DNA of 40,994 bases from an uncultured bacterium (GCA_937983635.1 CALJZR010000045.1:1-40994), one strand, 5' to 3'. Positions 1 to 8,582 are shown, counted from the stretch's first letter. Program-made: numbers and translations. The notes: generated from the letters alone by a model not told the origin.

Positions 1-227
1 AAGAGACGGTAAAAAAATTGAACGAAAAGATGGAGAAGGCGCGTATTATTATCCGTCAGACCAGGGAAGAGGTTCGCAATGCGATTGAAAAAGCGGCCGA
101 GGAAAAAGCCATGTCAGAAGACGAGAAATTCCGCGGCATGAAAGAATTAGATGAATGCGTGGCTAAGAAAAACGAAGAATTGAAAGAGTCCCGCGATCGC
201 AAAGAGAAGGATATAATGGAAATTTAA
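1..227 (+). CDS. frr: Ribosome recycling factor, C-terminal part
   Basis: This is the 3' end of a gene that begins before the window; the open frame runs in from base 3 and stops at 227. The roughly 75 visible residues match the C-terminal part of ribosome recycling factor: a long charged helix with the arginine-rich stretch around IIIRQTREE, the SEDEKFRG turn and the closing KEKDIMEI typical of the family. The protein, with EF-G, splits post-termination ribosomes into subunits in the cytoplasm. rseP follows after 3 bases, so the two are probably co-transcribed. The start and N-terminal domain cannot be seen. Confidence 0.93.
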   Translation, partial: ETVKKLNEKMEKARIIIRQTREEVRNAIEKAAEEKAMSEDEKFRGMKELDECVAKKNEELKESRDRKEKDIMEI

Positions 228-230
228 TTT

Positions 231-1373
231 ATGATTACTACTTTGATCTTTATTTTAGTTTTGTCAGTGTTGGTGTTTGCTCACGAACTTGGTCATTTTT
301 GGACGGCCCGGAAATTGGGTGTTAAAGCTGAGGAATTCGGTTTTGGTTTTCCGCCTCGGGCTTTCGGTTTTTATCGAGATATAAAAGGCAAATGGCGTCA
401 TTTTGGCGGAAACCGGTCTTTAGAAGATTTGCCGGCGGAACAGGCTCCGGCTGATACCGTTTATTCTTTAAATTGGTTGCCGATTGGCGGTTTTGTCCGC
501 ATTAAGGGGGAGAATGGTGAAGGCAAGCAGGATCATGATAGTTTTGCCGCTAAGTCTTTGTGGCGCCGCGCTTTAATTTTGTCTGCCGGGGTGATGATGA
601 ATATTATTTTGGCGGCAATGTTGCTTTCTTTGGGCTACATGATTGGCTTACCGCAAAGCATTGATGATGTTCGACCATCAGCCCATATCACTAAAGCGGA
701 GGTTGTTGTGATGGAAACGCTGGCCGATTCGCCCGCTCAGAAGGCCGGACTGCAAGCCGGTGATGTGATTGTTTCGGTTAATGGCGAAGCTGTTAATAGT
801 AGCGAAGGACTGCAGGCCTTGGTAGGGGCAAACAACGGCCAGGCGACTAATTTTGTAGTTAAGAGTCAGGCTGAAGAAAAAAATTTACAGATTACCCCAG
901 AAATTATTAGCAGTACCGGCAAACCCGGCATTGGGGTTTCAATCTACGCCTCCGGAACCGTACGCTATCCTTTCTTCATTGCTATTTGGGAGGGAATTCG
1001 TGCTACCGGTTTGATGTTTTGGGCAATTATTGTGGCTTTTGCTGTTTTGATTAGAGATTTATTTTTGGGAGCAGGCGTCGGTGGTCAGGTGGCCGGGCCG
1101 GTGGGGATTGCTACTTTAACGGGACAAGTAGCGCACCTAGGTTTTGCTTATCTTTTACAGTTTATGGCGTTACTGTCCCTTAATCTCGCCTTGATTAACA
1201 TTTTGCCTTTTCCCGCGCTTGATGGCGGCCGCTTGCTTTTTCTGTTGATTGAGAAATTTAAAGGTAGGCCGGTGCGGCAGTCAGTTGAGGCGTTAATTCA
1301 CACTATTGGTTTTTGGTTATTAATTTTGCTTATTATCGTGGTTACCTATAAGGATATTGTTCGTTTATTTTGA
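231..1373 (+). CDS. rseP: RseP-like site-2 membrane metalloprotease (M50)
   Basis: This 380-residue intramembrane zinc protease belongs to the M50 (RseP/SpoIVFB) family. The first membrane helix carries the zinc motif HELGH (H18, E19, H22). A PDZ domain lies near residues 150-220 (DSPAQKAGLQAGDVI), and the C-terminal membrane part holds the second active-site motif, N323 to G333 with the LDGG core, where D331 is the third zinc ligand. The family cuts transmembrane anti-sigma factors and leftover signal peptides within the membrane; the substrate here is unknown. One PDZ domain, not the two of E. coli RseP, resembles the Gram-positive and CPR forms. It starts 3 bases after frr, and the start has an AT-rich lead with no Shine-Dalgarno. 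Confidence 0.93.
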   Translation: MITTLIFILVLSVLVFAHELGHFWTARKLGVKAEEFGFGFPPRAFGFYRDIKGKWRHFGGNRSLEDLPAEQAPADTVYSLNWLPIGGFVRIKGENGEGKQDHDSFAAKSLWRRALILSAGVMMNIILAAMLLSLGYMIGLPQSIDDVRPSAHITKAEVVVMETLADSPAQKAGLQAGDVIVSVNGEAVNSSEGLQALVGANNGQATNFVVKSQAEEKNLQITPEIISSTGKPGIGVSIYASGTVRYPFFIAIWEGIRATGLMFWAIIVAFAVLIRDLFLGAGVGGQVAGPVGIATLTGQVAHLGFAYLLQFMALLSLNLALINILPFPALDGGRLLFLLIEKFKGRPVRQSVEALIHTIGFWLLILLIIVVTYKDIVRLF

Positions 1374-1414
1374 TTTATTAATCTGGCCGCTTGTTAATTT
1401 TGGCCTATAACTAT

Positions 1415-1738
1415 ATGAAAATTAGTTTAAAAGCTACGCGCTTAGAGTTAACTGATGCCATTTATGATTATGTCCAGACGAAAATTGATATGTTGGAAAA
1501 ATATTTAGGCGATACGGCGGTTGTTAATTGTGATGTTGAGCTCGAAAAGGCCGTGGGCGGTCAGCATAAGGGCGAAATTTTTAGGGCAGAAGTTAATTTG
1601 CAAATTCCCAAAGAAATTTTACGGGTAGAGAAAACGGAAGCGGATTTATATAAGGCGATTGACAAGGTTAAAGATCATTTGGAAGAAATGATTATTAGCC
1701 ATCGCGAAAAGCAACGCGATCAGAGAAGAGGAAAATAA
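1415..1738 (+). CDS. hpf: Ribosome hibernation promoting factor, short form
   Basis: This 107-residue protein has the beta-alpha-beta-beta-beta-alpha fold signature of the HPF/RaiA (S30AE) family: an opening strand (MKISLKATRLELTDAI), a central FRAEVNLQIP strand and the late helix DLYKAIDKVKDHLEE, ending in a basic tail. The family binds the 30S decoding channel and stores ribosomes as inactive particles. It is the short form without the C-terminal dimerisation domain of long HPF, so 100S formation by that route is not expected. I chose ATG at 1415 over an upstream TTG at 1391 because homology begins here. A terminator at 1768 closes the unit. Confidence 0.9.
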   Translation: MKISLKATRLELTDAIYDYVQTKIDMLEKYLGDTAVVNCDVELEKAVGGQHKGEIFRAEVNLQIPKEILRVEKTEADLYKAIDKVKDHLEEMIISHREKQRDQRRGK

Positions 1739-1767
1739 ATGAAATTATTCATTGATTGCCTGTGGAA

Positions 1768-1796
1768 AACAGACGCCCTTGGCGCCTGTTTTTTGT
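1768..1796 (+). terminator. Intrinsic terminator after hpf
   Basis: AACAG-A-CGCC pairs with GGCG-C-CTGTT around a 3-base loop, with one A:C mismatch, followed by a T-rich run to about 1800. It ends the frr-rseP-hpf transcript and insulates the nrd promoter downstream. Confidence 0.85.
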
Positions 1797-1817
1797 TTTT
1801 CCCTTTATTTTACTGTC

Positions 1818-1846
1818 TTGCCCGCATACACAATATATAGTATAAT
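1818..1846 (+). promoter_or_regulatory. Promoter of the nrdBA operon
   Basis: The -35 candidate is TTGCCC (1818-1823), then a 17-base spacer and a perfect TATAAT (1841-1846). The start of transcription would fall near 1853, leaving a leader of about 54 bases before nrdB. Two NrdR-like boxes cover the spacer/-10 and the start region. Confidence 0.72.
1828..1843 (+). promoter_or_regulatory. NrdR box 1
   Basis: ACACAATATATAGTAT closely matches the NrdR consensus (acaCwAtATaTwGtgt) as I know it. It overlaps the promoter spacer and the first bases of the -10, a position suited to repression. Its centre is 33 bases from box 2, about three helical turns. The nrdR gene is not in the window. Confidence 0.72.
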
Positions 1847-1860
1847 AATTATTAATTATC

Positions 1861-1876
1861 ATACTATATGTTGATA
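1861..1876 (+). promoter_or_regulatory. NrdR box 2
   Basis: ATACTATATGTTGATA keeps the core CwATATxTwG of the NrdR consensus. Its left half, ATACTATAT, is the exact reverse complement of ATATAGTAT in box 1, giving a 9-base inverted repeat (1835-1843 and 1861-1869). The paired arrangement is what tetrameric NrdR proteins usually bind. Confidence 0.65.
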
Positions 1877-1906
1877 TATTATTTTTTAAAGTAATTTCTT
1901 TATTTT

Positions 1907-3211
1907 ATGAATCAAGTAAGCGTAAATAATGATAAATATCGCTTTTCGGTGCAGAAAAGGAATGGATCGGTTGTTCCTTTTAATTTGGAGAAGATTGGTA
2001 GCGCCATATTTAAGGCCGCTGTCGCCACTGGTCTGGAATCGCGGGAAGAGGCTGACCGCTTAGCCCTTCAAGTCGCTGATAAATTATTGAATCAAGTTAC
2101 GGGTGAAATTGCTACTTTTTGCCCATCAGTGGAAAACATCCAGGACTTAGTGGAGGAAGTATTAATGGCCAGCCCCTTTCCGGAGGTGGCTAAAGCCTAT
2201 ATTCTTTATCGTGAAAAAAGGGCGGCCATGAGAAGGCGGGATCTTTTTAAAAAAAGAGTTAATCTAAAACCCTACGAGTATCCGGAACTTTATGAGTACG
2301 TCAGCGCTATTCGCCATTCTTATTGGATCCATACGGAGTTCAATTATTTGAGTGATATTCAGGATTTTAAAACGGCGGTTAATGAAGCCGAGCGCCATGC
2401 CATCAAACATTCCATGCTGGCGATTGCTCAGATTGAAGTGGCGGTTAAAGCTTTTTGGGGCGATATCTATAAAAAGATACCGAAGCCAGAAGTGGCGGCG
2501 GTAGGTTTTACCTTTGCCGAGAGCGAAGTGCGGCACATGGATGCTTATTCCCATCTTTTAGAAATTCTCGGCTTAAATGAAGAGTTTGCTAAAATTAAAG
2601 AGATGCCGGTATTAATGGAGCGAGTAGAATATTTGGAGGGGGCGATTAGCACGGCGAAGAGCGAAGAAGACAAAGATTACGCTTTTGCTATTTTGCTGTT
2701 TTCTCTCTTTATCGAACATGTTTCTCTTTTTTCCCAATTTTTAATCATGATGTCTTTCAATAAGCACCGGAATTTGTTTAAGGGCATCTCTAATGCGGTT
2801 GAAGCGACTTCTAAGGAAGAGCAGATTCATGGCCTTTTCGGCATTGAAGTAATTAATTTAATCAAGACTGAGCATCCAGAATGGTTCGATGATGATTTTA
2901 AAGCCCAGATTCTTCAAGCTTGTCATCGTGCTTTTGAGTCGGAGCAGAAAGTGGTAGATTGGATTTTAGAAAAAGGTGAATTAGATTTTTTGCCAAAAGC
3001 GGTAATTATTGAGTTTATTAAAAATCGTCTCAATAACTCTTTAGCCAGTATTGGCTTGGAACGTATTTTTACGGTTGACGATAAGTTGCTGGAGCAGACA
3101 GAGTGGTTTGACGAAGAAGTTGTCACTACTAAACATGGTGATTTCTTCGTGAAGCGCTCGATTAACTATAATAAACGGAGTCAAAGTATTACCGGCGATG
3201 ATTTGTTTTAA
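1907..3211 (+). CDS. nrdB: Ribonucleotide reductase beta subunit with N-terminal ATP-cone
   Basis: This 434-residue radical-generating subunit of class I ribonucleotide reductase works with the NrdA encoded next to it to make deoxyribonucleotides. Residues about 10-108 form an ATP-cone (VQKRNG at the start, VAKAYILYREKR at the end), a nucleotide-sensing module normally found on NrdA. The rest is the ferritin-like beta fold. Candidate metal ligands are E177, E207, H210, E270, E305 and H308, in the two ExxH pairs expected; Y214 sits four residues after H210, as does the radical tyrosine of E. coli NrdB. The first ligand is Glu where E. coli has Asp. Spacings resemble the shorter NrdF-type proteins. 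NrdR-like boxes precede the gene. Confidence 0.93.
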   Translation: MNQVSVNNDKYRFSVQKRNGSVVPFNLEKIGSAIFKAAVATGLESREEADRLALQVADKLLNQVTGEIATFCPSVENIQDLVEEVLMASPFPEVAKAYILYREKRAAMRRRDLFKKRVNLKPYEYPELYEYVSAIRHSYWIHTEFNYLSDIQDFKTAVNEAERHAIKHSMLAIAQIEVAVKAFWGDIYKKIPKPEVAAVGFTFAESEVRHMDAYSHLLEILGLNEEFAKIKEMPVLMERVEYLEGAISTAKSEEDKDYAFAILLFSLFIEHVSLFSQFLIMMSFNKHRNLFKGISNAVEATSKEEQIHGLFGIEVINLIKTEHPEWFDDDFKAQILQACHRAFESEQKVVDWILEKGELDFLPKAVIIEFIKNRLNNSLASIGLERIFTVDDKLLEQTEWFDEEVVTTKHGDFFVKRSINYNKRSQSITGDDLF

Positions 3212-3241
3212 TTCTCTTATTAATTTTAAATTAAATTTTTT

Positions 3242-4921
3242 ATGCAATGGTTAAATGAATATTCACGGTCTTTCTTAGCAAAAGGCTATCTTAATAAAGG
3301 AACGGATGCGGAACAGCGGATTAGAGATATCGCTAACAGCGCGGAAAAGATTTTAAATAAGCCCGGTTTTGCCGATAAATTTTATGATTATATGTCCCGC
3401 GGTTATTATTCTTTGGCTTCGCCCATCTGGTCAAACTTCGGCCTGTCCAAAGGTTTTCCTATCAGCTGTTTTTCTTCTTATCTCGGAGACGATATGGGCC
3501 AGATTCTCTTTACCCAAGCGGAAGTGGGAATGATGAGTAAGTATGGCGGCGGTACGGCTGGTTATTTTGGCGACTTGCGGGGCAGGGGGGCGGTGATTAA
3601 AGATAATGGCACTTCCTCGGGAGCAGTGCATTTTATGCAGCTCTTTGAAACCCTAGTTAACGTTGTCAGCCAAGGCTCGGTTCGCCGCGGCCACTTCGCC
3701 CCTTACTTACCGGTGGAGCACCCGGACATTGAAGAGTTTTTAAATCTAGGCACAGAAGGCAACGCCATTCAAGAAATGACCTACGGCGTCACTGTGAGCG
3801 ACCAGTGGCTAACCGAGATGGAAGCGGGCGATAGCCAGAAGCGGGCCATCTGGGCGAAGATTTTACAGAGACGCAGTCAGATGGGCTATCCTTATATTTT
3901 TTTTACAGATACGGTTAATAATAATACGGTTGATGTTTATAAAGATAAGAAGTTGAAAATTAATGCCAGCAATCTCTGTTCGGAAATATTGTTGCCCTCT
4001 AACGAGCAGTGGTCTTTTGTTTGCGATCTTTCCTCTTTAAATCTCCTTTATTACGATGATTGGAAAAATACTGACGCCGTGGAAACTCTGGTTTATTTTT
4101 TAGATGCGGTCATGAGTGATTTTATCAGCCGTTTGGAAGAAATGCGCGATAGTAGCGATGCCAGAAAACAACAATCTTTTGCTTTTATGAAGAGGGCTTA
4201 CGATTTTGCCACTCAAAATAGAGCATTAGGTTTAGGCGTCTTGGGCTGGCATTCTTTGTTACAGAGCAAAATGATGCCTTTAGACAGTCGGGAGACCGCT
4301 CGTCTTAATGTTGCCATTTTTAAAGATATTCAGGAACAAGCCTATGCCGCTTCAAAGAAGATGGCCGCTGAATACGGCGAACCTGAGGTTTTAAAGGGCT
4401 ATGGACGCCGCAACACTACTTTAATGGCGATTGCTCCCACCACCTCTTCTGCCTTTATCTTGGGTCAGGTTTCCCAGAGCATCGAACCGATTTGGTCTAA
4501 TTGTTATGTTAAAGATATTGATAAGATGAAGGTGACGATTAAGAATAAGCAGTTGGAAAAATTATTAGAAGAGAAGGGTCAGAATTCTAAGGAAGTGTGG
4601 GCAAGTATCCGTGATAACGACGGTTCGGTCCAGCAATTATCTTTCTTAAGTCAGGAAGAGAAGGAAATCTTTAAGACTTTCCAAGAAATTAGTCAGAAGG
4701 TTATCATTGAGCACGCCGCCGCCCGCCAAGCCTATATTGATCAGGGGCAATCGCTTAATCTCGCTATTAACCCGGCCGTTCCGGCTAAGGAAATTAATGC
4801 TTTATATATGTACGCCTGGAAACTGGGCATCAAAACTCTTTATTACCAGCATAGCATTAATGCCGCCCAGCAGTTTGGGCGCTTGAAAGATTTGCAGAAT
4901 TGCCAGTCTTGCCAATCATAG
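3242..4921 (+). CDS. nrdA: Ribonucleotide reductase alpha subunit lacking ATP-cone
   Basis: This is the 559-residue catalytic subunit of class I ribonucleotide reductase. Active-site residues are visible: C76 (first redox cysteine), N244-L-C246-S-E248 (thiyl radical and acid/base residues), C261 (second redox cysteine), Y534-Y535 (radical transfer) and a C-terminal C554-x-x-C557 pair for re-reduction. The protein starts directly at the catalytic N-terminal helices: the usual ATP-cone of about 90 residues is missing, and it is found on NrdB instead. The gene lies 30 bases after nrdB with only AT-rich sequence between, so one transcript is likely. A strong hairpin follows. Confidence 0.94.
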   Translation: MQWLNEYSRSFLAKGYLNKGTDAEQRIRDIANSAEKILNKPGFADKFYDYMSRGYYSLASPIWSNFGLSKGFPISCFSSYLGDDMGQILFTQAEVGMMSKYGGGTAGYFGDLRGRGAVIKDNGTSSGAVHFMQLFETLVNVVSQGSVRRGHFAPYLPVEHPDIEEFLNLGTEGNAIQEMTYGVTVSDQWLTEMEAGDSQKRAIWAKILQRRSQMGYPYIFFTDTVNNNTVDVYKDKKLKINASNLCSEILLPSNEQWSFVCDLSSLNLLYYDDWKNTDAVETLVYFLDAVMSDFISRLEEMRDSSDARKQQSFAFMKRAYDFATQNRALGLGVLGWHSLLQSKMMPLDSRETARLNVAIFKDIQEQAYAASKKMAAEYGEPEVLKGYGRRNTTLMAIAPTTSSAFILGQVSQSIEPIWSNCYVKDIDKMKVTIKNKQLEKLLEEKGQNSKEVWASIRDNDGSVQQLSFLSQEEKEIFKTFQEISQKVIIEHAAARQAYIDQGQSLNLAINPAVPAKEINALYMYAWKLGIKTLYYQHSINAAQQFGRLKDLQNCQSCQS

Positions 4922-4940
4922 AATATAGTCGAAGATATGA

Positions 4941-4976
4941 AAAATCCGCGCTTTGTTAAAAGTCGCGGATTTTTTG
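4941..4976. terminator. Bidirectional terminator between nrdA and the 85-residue protein
   Basis: AATCCGCG and CGCGGATT form a perfect 8-base stem around a 12-base loop. The right side is followed by T's and the left side preceded by A's, so it can end transcription on both strands; the minus-strand gene downstream stops at 4994. Confidence 0.82.
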
Positions 4977-4993
4977 TTGAGCGGGCGCAGCTC

Positions 4994-5251
4994 TTATTTT
5001 TTTACCCTTATTATTCCAACCATCAAGCCGATGAGGCCGGCGGCGAGGTTGGGGTAGGAGATGCCGGGCCAGATTCTGATGGCCAAGGCAATAAAGGTAA
5101 AAAATAATATTATTAGGGCTGTTATAAGGAAGCCCTTCAAGGTTGATTTTGATAGTATCAGTAAGCGGATGGCATATCCGATAATGATACTGACAATCAG
5201 CATTCCAGCAATAATGAATAGCTGCCACGCCTCAAAATTTTCTACTAACAT
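4994..5251 (-). CDS. Small hydrophobic membrane protein
   Basis: I do not recognise a family for this 85-residue protein. It has three hydrophobic segments at about residues 9-31, 39-60 and 66-82, with short charged turns (RLLILSKS, RIWPGIS) and a basic end (RVKK), so it is an integral membrane protein. It converges on nrdA and shares the terminator at 4941. A TATAAT lies about 22 bases before its ATG. An overlapping minus-strand frame of 90 codons was rejected because this one has the regular membrane pattern. Function unknown. Confidence 0.6.
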   Translation of the reverse strand: MLVENFEAWQLFIIAGMLIVSIIIGYAIRLLILSKSTLKGFLITALIILFFTFIALAIRIWPGISYPNLAAGLIGLMVGIIRVKK

Positions 5252-5272
5252 GTCGGTTGTTTTTTTACGGTG

Positions 5273-5278
5273 ATTATA
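5273..5278 (-). promoter_or_regulatory. -10 element for the 85-residue membrane protein
   Basis: Reading the minus strand, a perfect TATAAT lies 21 bases before the ATG at 5251. I see no convincing -35 at 16-18 bases. Confidence 0.45.
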
Positions 5279-5347
5279 AAATGAACTGGCTTGATTCTAA
5301 CATTTTATTGTAAAAAAGTCAATATTTATTAAATACAGAAAGCATAT

Positions 5348-5353
5348 TATACT
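5348..5353 (+). promoter_or_regulatory. Possible -10 element for secA
   Basis: TATACT lies about 52 bases before the secA ATG, inside the 154-base gap between the divergent membrane protein and secA. No good -35 is visible. The rest of the gap is AT-rich without other recognisable structure. Confidence 0.4.
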
Positions 5354-5405
5354 GAAATCAGCGCTTTTGGCGTAATTTTTGTCATTTGCGTTTAATCATC
5401 TATTT

Positions 5406-8150
5406 ATGAATATCTTGAACAAAATTTTGGGAGATCCTAATGATAAAATCATTAAAGAAATCAGAAAAGTAGTTGATAAAATCAATGCTTTAGAATCTGA
5501 TTTTCAGGCTTTAGAGCTGAAGCAACTGCAAGAAAAAACGGCTGACTTTAAAGAAAAATTAAAAAATGGTGCTAGTTTGGATGAAATTTTGCCAGAAGCC
5601 TTTGCTAATATGCGGGAAGCCTCGCGGCGGATTTTAGGCCAGCGCCATTACGACGTCCAGCTGATCGGCGGCATTGTCTTGCATCGCGGCCAGATTGCGG
5701 AAATGAAGACCGGCGAAGGCAAGACTTTGGTGGCCACCCTGCCTTTATATTTAAACGCCTTAGAAGGCAAGGGGGTGCATTTAATTACGGTTAATGATTA
5801 TTTGGCGCGAGTCGGTGCCGGTTGGATGGCGCCGCTGTATTTTGCTCTCGGTCTCAGCACTAGCGTCATTGTCCATGATGCTGCTTTTCAGTATGACCCG
5901 GAATATAATGACGAAGGGCAGTATGATGAACGCTTGCGCCATTTCCGTCCAATTTCCCGCCGGGCCGCCTATTATTGTGATATTACCTACGGAACTAATA
6001 ATGAATTTGGTTTTGACTATCTTCGTGACAACATGGCCTACAGCCTGGATCAGACCGTCCAGCGTTCTCTAAATTATGCCATCGTCGATGAAATTGACTC
6101 TATTTTAATTGATGAAGCTCGCACCCCTTTAATTATCAGCGCCCCGGCGGAAGAGTCGGGCGATAAGTATTTGAAATTCTCTCAATTGGTGCAGAGATTA
6201 ACTGAAAATGAAGATTATAATGTTGATGAAAAATTGAAAGCGGCTACTTTAACCGAGGCGGGTATCAATAAGATTGAAGAGTGGCTGGGCGTTGGCAATA
6301 TTTATGTTACTGGTGGCGTTAAAGATGTTCATCACTTGGAGCAAGCTTTGAAGGCAATGGTTTTATTCCATCGCGACCGTGACTATGTCGTCAAAGATGG
6401 AGAGATTATTATTGTTGATGAATTTACCGGCCGCATGATGCCGGGACGGCGCTATAGTGAAGGCTTGCATCAGGCGATTGAAGCAAAAGAAGGGGTTAAG
6501 GTGCAGAAAGAATCACAGACAATGGCCACTATCACTTTTCAGAACCTATTTCGTATGTACGGTAAACTTGCCGGTATGACCGGTACGGCTTTAACCGAGG
6601 CGGAAGAATTTTTTAAGATTTATAAACTGGAAACAGTGGTTATTCCAACCAATAAACCCAACGTCCGCAAAGACCTAAATGATTTAATTTATCGCACGGA
6701 AGAAGATAAATTTACGGCCGTGATTAAAGAGATTAAACGGCGCCACGAGTTGGGCCAGCCTATTCTCATTGGTACAATTTCCATTGAAAAGAATGAAATT
6801 TTGGCAGGGATGATGGAGCGGGAAGGTTTGCATCCACAAATGTTGAACGCCAAAAATCACCAGAAAGAAGCGGAAATCATTTCTCAGGCGGGACGTCCGG
6901 GGGCTATCACGTTAGCCACAAATATGGCCGGACGCGGCGTTGATATTATCTTAGGCGGCAATCCCGATGCTGATGATGTCGCTGCCATCGCTGTTGCTAA
7001 AGAAGAGCAGGAACGAGTCCGGGCTTTAGGAGGCCTGCATGTTATTGGCACCGAGCGCCATGAATCCCGCCGTATTGATAATCAGTTGCGCGGTCGCGCC
7101 GGCCGCCAAGGCGATCCCGGCTCTTCCCAATTCTATGTTTCTACTGACGATGATTTAATGCGCATCTTTGGCGGCGATAGAATGAAGGCAATGATGAAGA
7201 CTTTAAAATTACCGCCGGACGTGCCGATTGAAAATGGGATGATTTCCAAGTCTTTAGAGTCTGCCCAGAAGAAAGTGGAAGGCAATAATTTCGATATTAG
7301 AAAACATTTAGTTGAATATGATGATGTAATTAATAAGCATCGCGAGGCTATTTATCGCCGCCGCCGGGAGATTTTGGAGGCTGCTGAGATTGACGTTGAA
7401 AATAACAGTGTGGCTCCTTTGGAGAAATTTAGTGCCATGGTTAAAGTTCAGGTTGATGAAGAAATTGCTAAAATTGTCAGCTTCCATACCGCCGGCGATA
7501 AAGCGGAAGAATGGAACTTAGCAGAGATTGCCGAAACAATGCGGTCAATGTTCAATGCCGGTCCGGAAGTAATGGAAAAATTAAAAACTATCGCTGGGGC
7601 GGGCAATGAGGAGGGACGTCAGGCTCTACTTGATTATTTAAAGCAAAGCGCTGCCGAGGCTTATAGCACTTTGGTGAAAAAGTTTGCTCAAGCCAATATT
7701 GATTTTGCCGATGTTGCTAAAGGAATGCTTTTGCGCTCCATTGATCAGATGTGGGTTGAACACTTAGAGACCATGGATTATATGCGCCGGGGCATCGGTT
7801 TGCGCGGCTATGGTCAGCGCGACCCCCTGGTGGAATATAAACGGGAAGCTTTCCGGATGTATCATGAATTACTCGATCTTATTCGTCAGCAATTAGTTTA
7901 TTCCGTATTCCGAACCGCCGATGCTTTACAGATGGCTCCAGCCGCTCTTTTAAAGTTGGGGGAAAGCGAACAGCCTAAGAATTTACGTCTGGAGGGCGCG
8001 CCTAAAGAGATGGAGAAACTAAGTGCCAAGCGCGATAATTTTGATCTAGTTAGAGAAAAAGCCAAGGATGAATCCGGCCGCACTATTGGTCGCAATGACC
8101 CTTGTCCTTGCGGGAGCGGGAAGAAATATAAAAAATGTTGCGGCGCCTAA
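5406..8150 (+). CDS. secA: Protein translocase ATPase SecA
   Basis: This 914-residue motor pushes unfolded preproteins through SecYEG. Visible parts are Walker A (MKTGEGKT, residues 100-107), the DEAD-like Walker B (VDEIDSILIDEARTP), the family signature TYGTNNEFGFDYLRDNM, motif VI (QLRGRAGRQGDPG) and the C-terminal zinc-binding SEC-C motif CPCGSGKKYKKCC, which contacts SecB or ribosomes in other bacteria. An insert of some 15-20 residues rich in Tyr, Asp and Arg (around YDPEYNDEGQYDERLRH) precedes the signature in the first nucleotide domain. I chose ATG 5406 (MNILNKILG), the usual SecA beginning, over a TTG nine codons upstream. A Nudix gene starts on the base after its stop. Confidence 0.97.
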   Translation: MNILNKILGDPNDKIIKEIRKVVDKINALESDFQALELKQLQEKTADFKEKLKNGASLDEILPEAFANMREASRRILGQRHYDVQLIGGIVLHRGQIAEMKTGEGKTLVATLPLYLNALEGKGVHLITVNDYLARVGAGWMAPLYFALGLSTSVIVHDAAFQYDPEYNDEGQYDERLRHFRPISRRAAYYCDITYGTNNEFGFDYLRDNMAYSLDQTVQRSLNYAIVDEIDSILIDEARTPLIISAPAEESGDKYLKFSQLVQRLTENEDYNVDEKLKAATLTEAGINKIEEWLGVGNIYVTGGVKDVHHLEQALKAMVLFHRDRDYVVKDGEIIIVDEFTGRMMPGRRYSEGLHQAIEAKEGVKVQKESQTMATITFQNLFRMYGKLAGMTGTALTEAEEFFKIYKLETVVIPTNKPNVRKDLNDLIYRTEEDKFTAVIKEIKRRHELGQPILIGTISIEKNEILAGMMEREGLHPQMLNAKNHQKEAEIISQAGRPGAITLATNMAGRGVDIILGGNPDADDVAAIAVAKEEQERVRALGGLHVIGTERHESRRIDNQLRGRAGRQGDPGSSQFYVSTDDDLMRIFGGDRMKAMMKTLKLPPDVPIENGMISKSLESAQKKVEGNNFDIRKHLVEYDDVINKHREAIYRRRREILEAAEIDVENNSVAPLEKFSAMVKVQVDEEIAKIVSFHTAGDKAEEWNLAEIAETMRSMFNAGPEVMEKLKTIAGAGNEEGRQALLDYLKQSAAEAYSTLVKKFAQANIDFADVAKGMLLRSIDQMWVEHLETMDYMRRGIGLRGYGQRDPLVEYKREAFRMYHELLDLIRQQLVYSVFRTADALQMAPAALLKLGESEQPKNLRLEGAPKEMEKLSAKRDNFDLVREKAKDESGRTIGRNDPCPCGSGKKYKKCCGA

Positions 8151-8582
8151 ATGATATACAAGAATTTACCATCTTATTTTAATCCGAAGTTTGAAGTGGT
8201 TAGCTGTTATTTGGAAAATGATGGTGATATTTTACTCCTGCGCCGGCAAGATCATAAGCCAGAAGGGAATTCTTGGGGATTGCCTGCCGGCAAGATGGAT
8301 GATGGTGAAGATAAAGTGTCGGCAATGGTGAGAGAAATTTTTGAAGAAACAGGCTTGCTTATTGATGTAAAGGATCTGGAATATGTCGATAAGATTTATG
8401 TCCAATATCCTGAATATCATTTTATTTATCATTCTTTCCGTTTAGTCTTAAAGTCAAGGCCGCTAATTAAGATTAGTCCAAATGAACATAAAGAATATGT
8501 TTGGTTATCGCCGCAAGCGGCTTTAGAGCTAGAATTAATTAGAGATTTAGATGCTTGTATTAAAGATTTCTACGGCGTCTAA
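8151..8582 (+). CDS. Nudix hydrolase
   Basis: This 143-residue Nudix protein cleaves nucleoside diphosphates linked to another group. The full Nudix box runs from G47 to L69 (G-x5-E53, then R61-E62-I-F-E65-E66-T-G), so it should bind magnesium and be active. The sequence resembles the MutT/NUDT-type housecleaning group, but the substrate cannot be told. Its ATG immediately follows the secA stop without a spacer base, suggesting translational coupling; it is one of only three starts here without T at -1. A second Nudix gene follows 19 bases after its stop. Confidence 0.9.
   Translation: MIYKNLPSYFNPKFEVVSCYLENDGDILLLRRQDHKPEGNSWGLPAGKMDDGEDKVSAMVREIFEETGLLIDVKDLEYVDKIYVQYPEYHFIYHSFRLVLKSRPLIKISPNEHKEYVWLSPQAALELELIRDLDACIKDFYGV

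Noticed and set aside
4956..5228. A 90-codon minus-strand frame overlapping the 85-residue membrane protein
   Set aside because: It reads through the terminator hairpin and gives a His/Cys/Pro-rich product without order; the other frame has three regular membrane helices.
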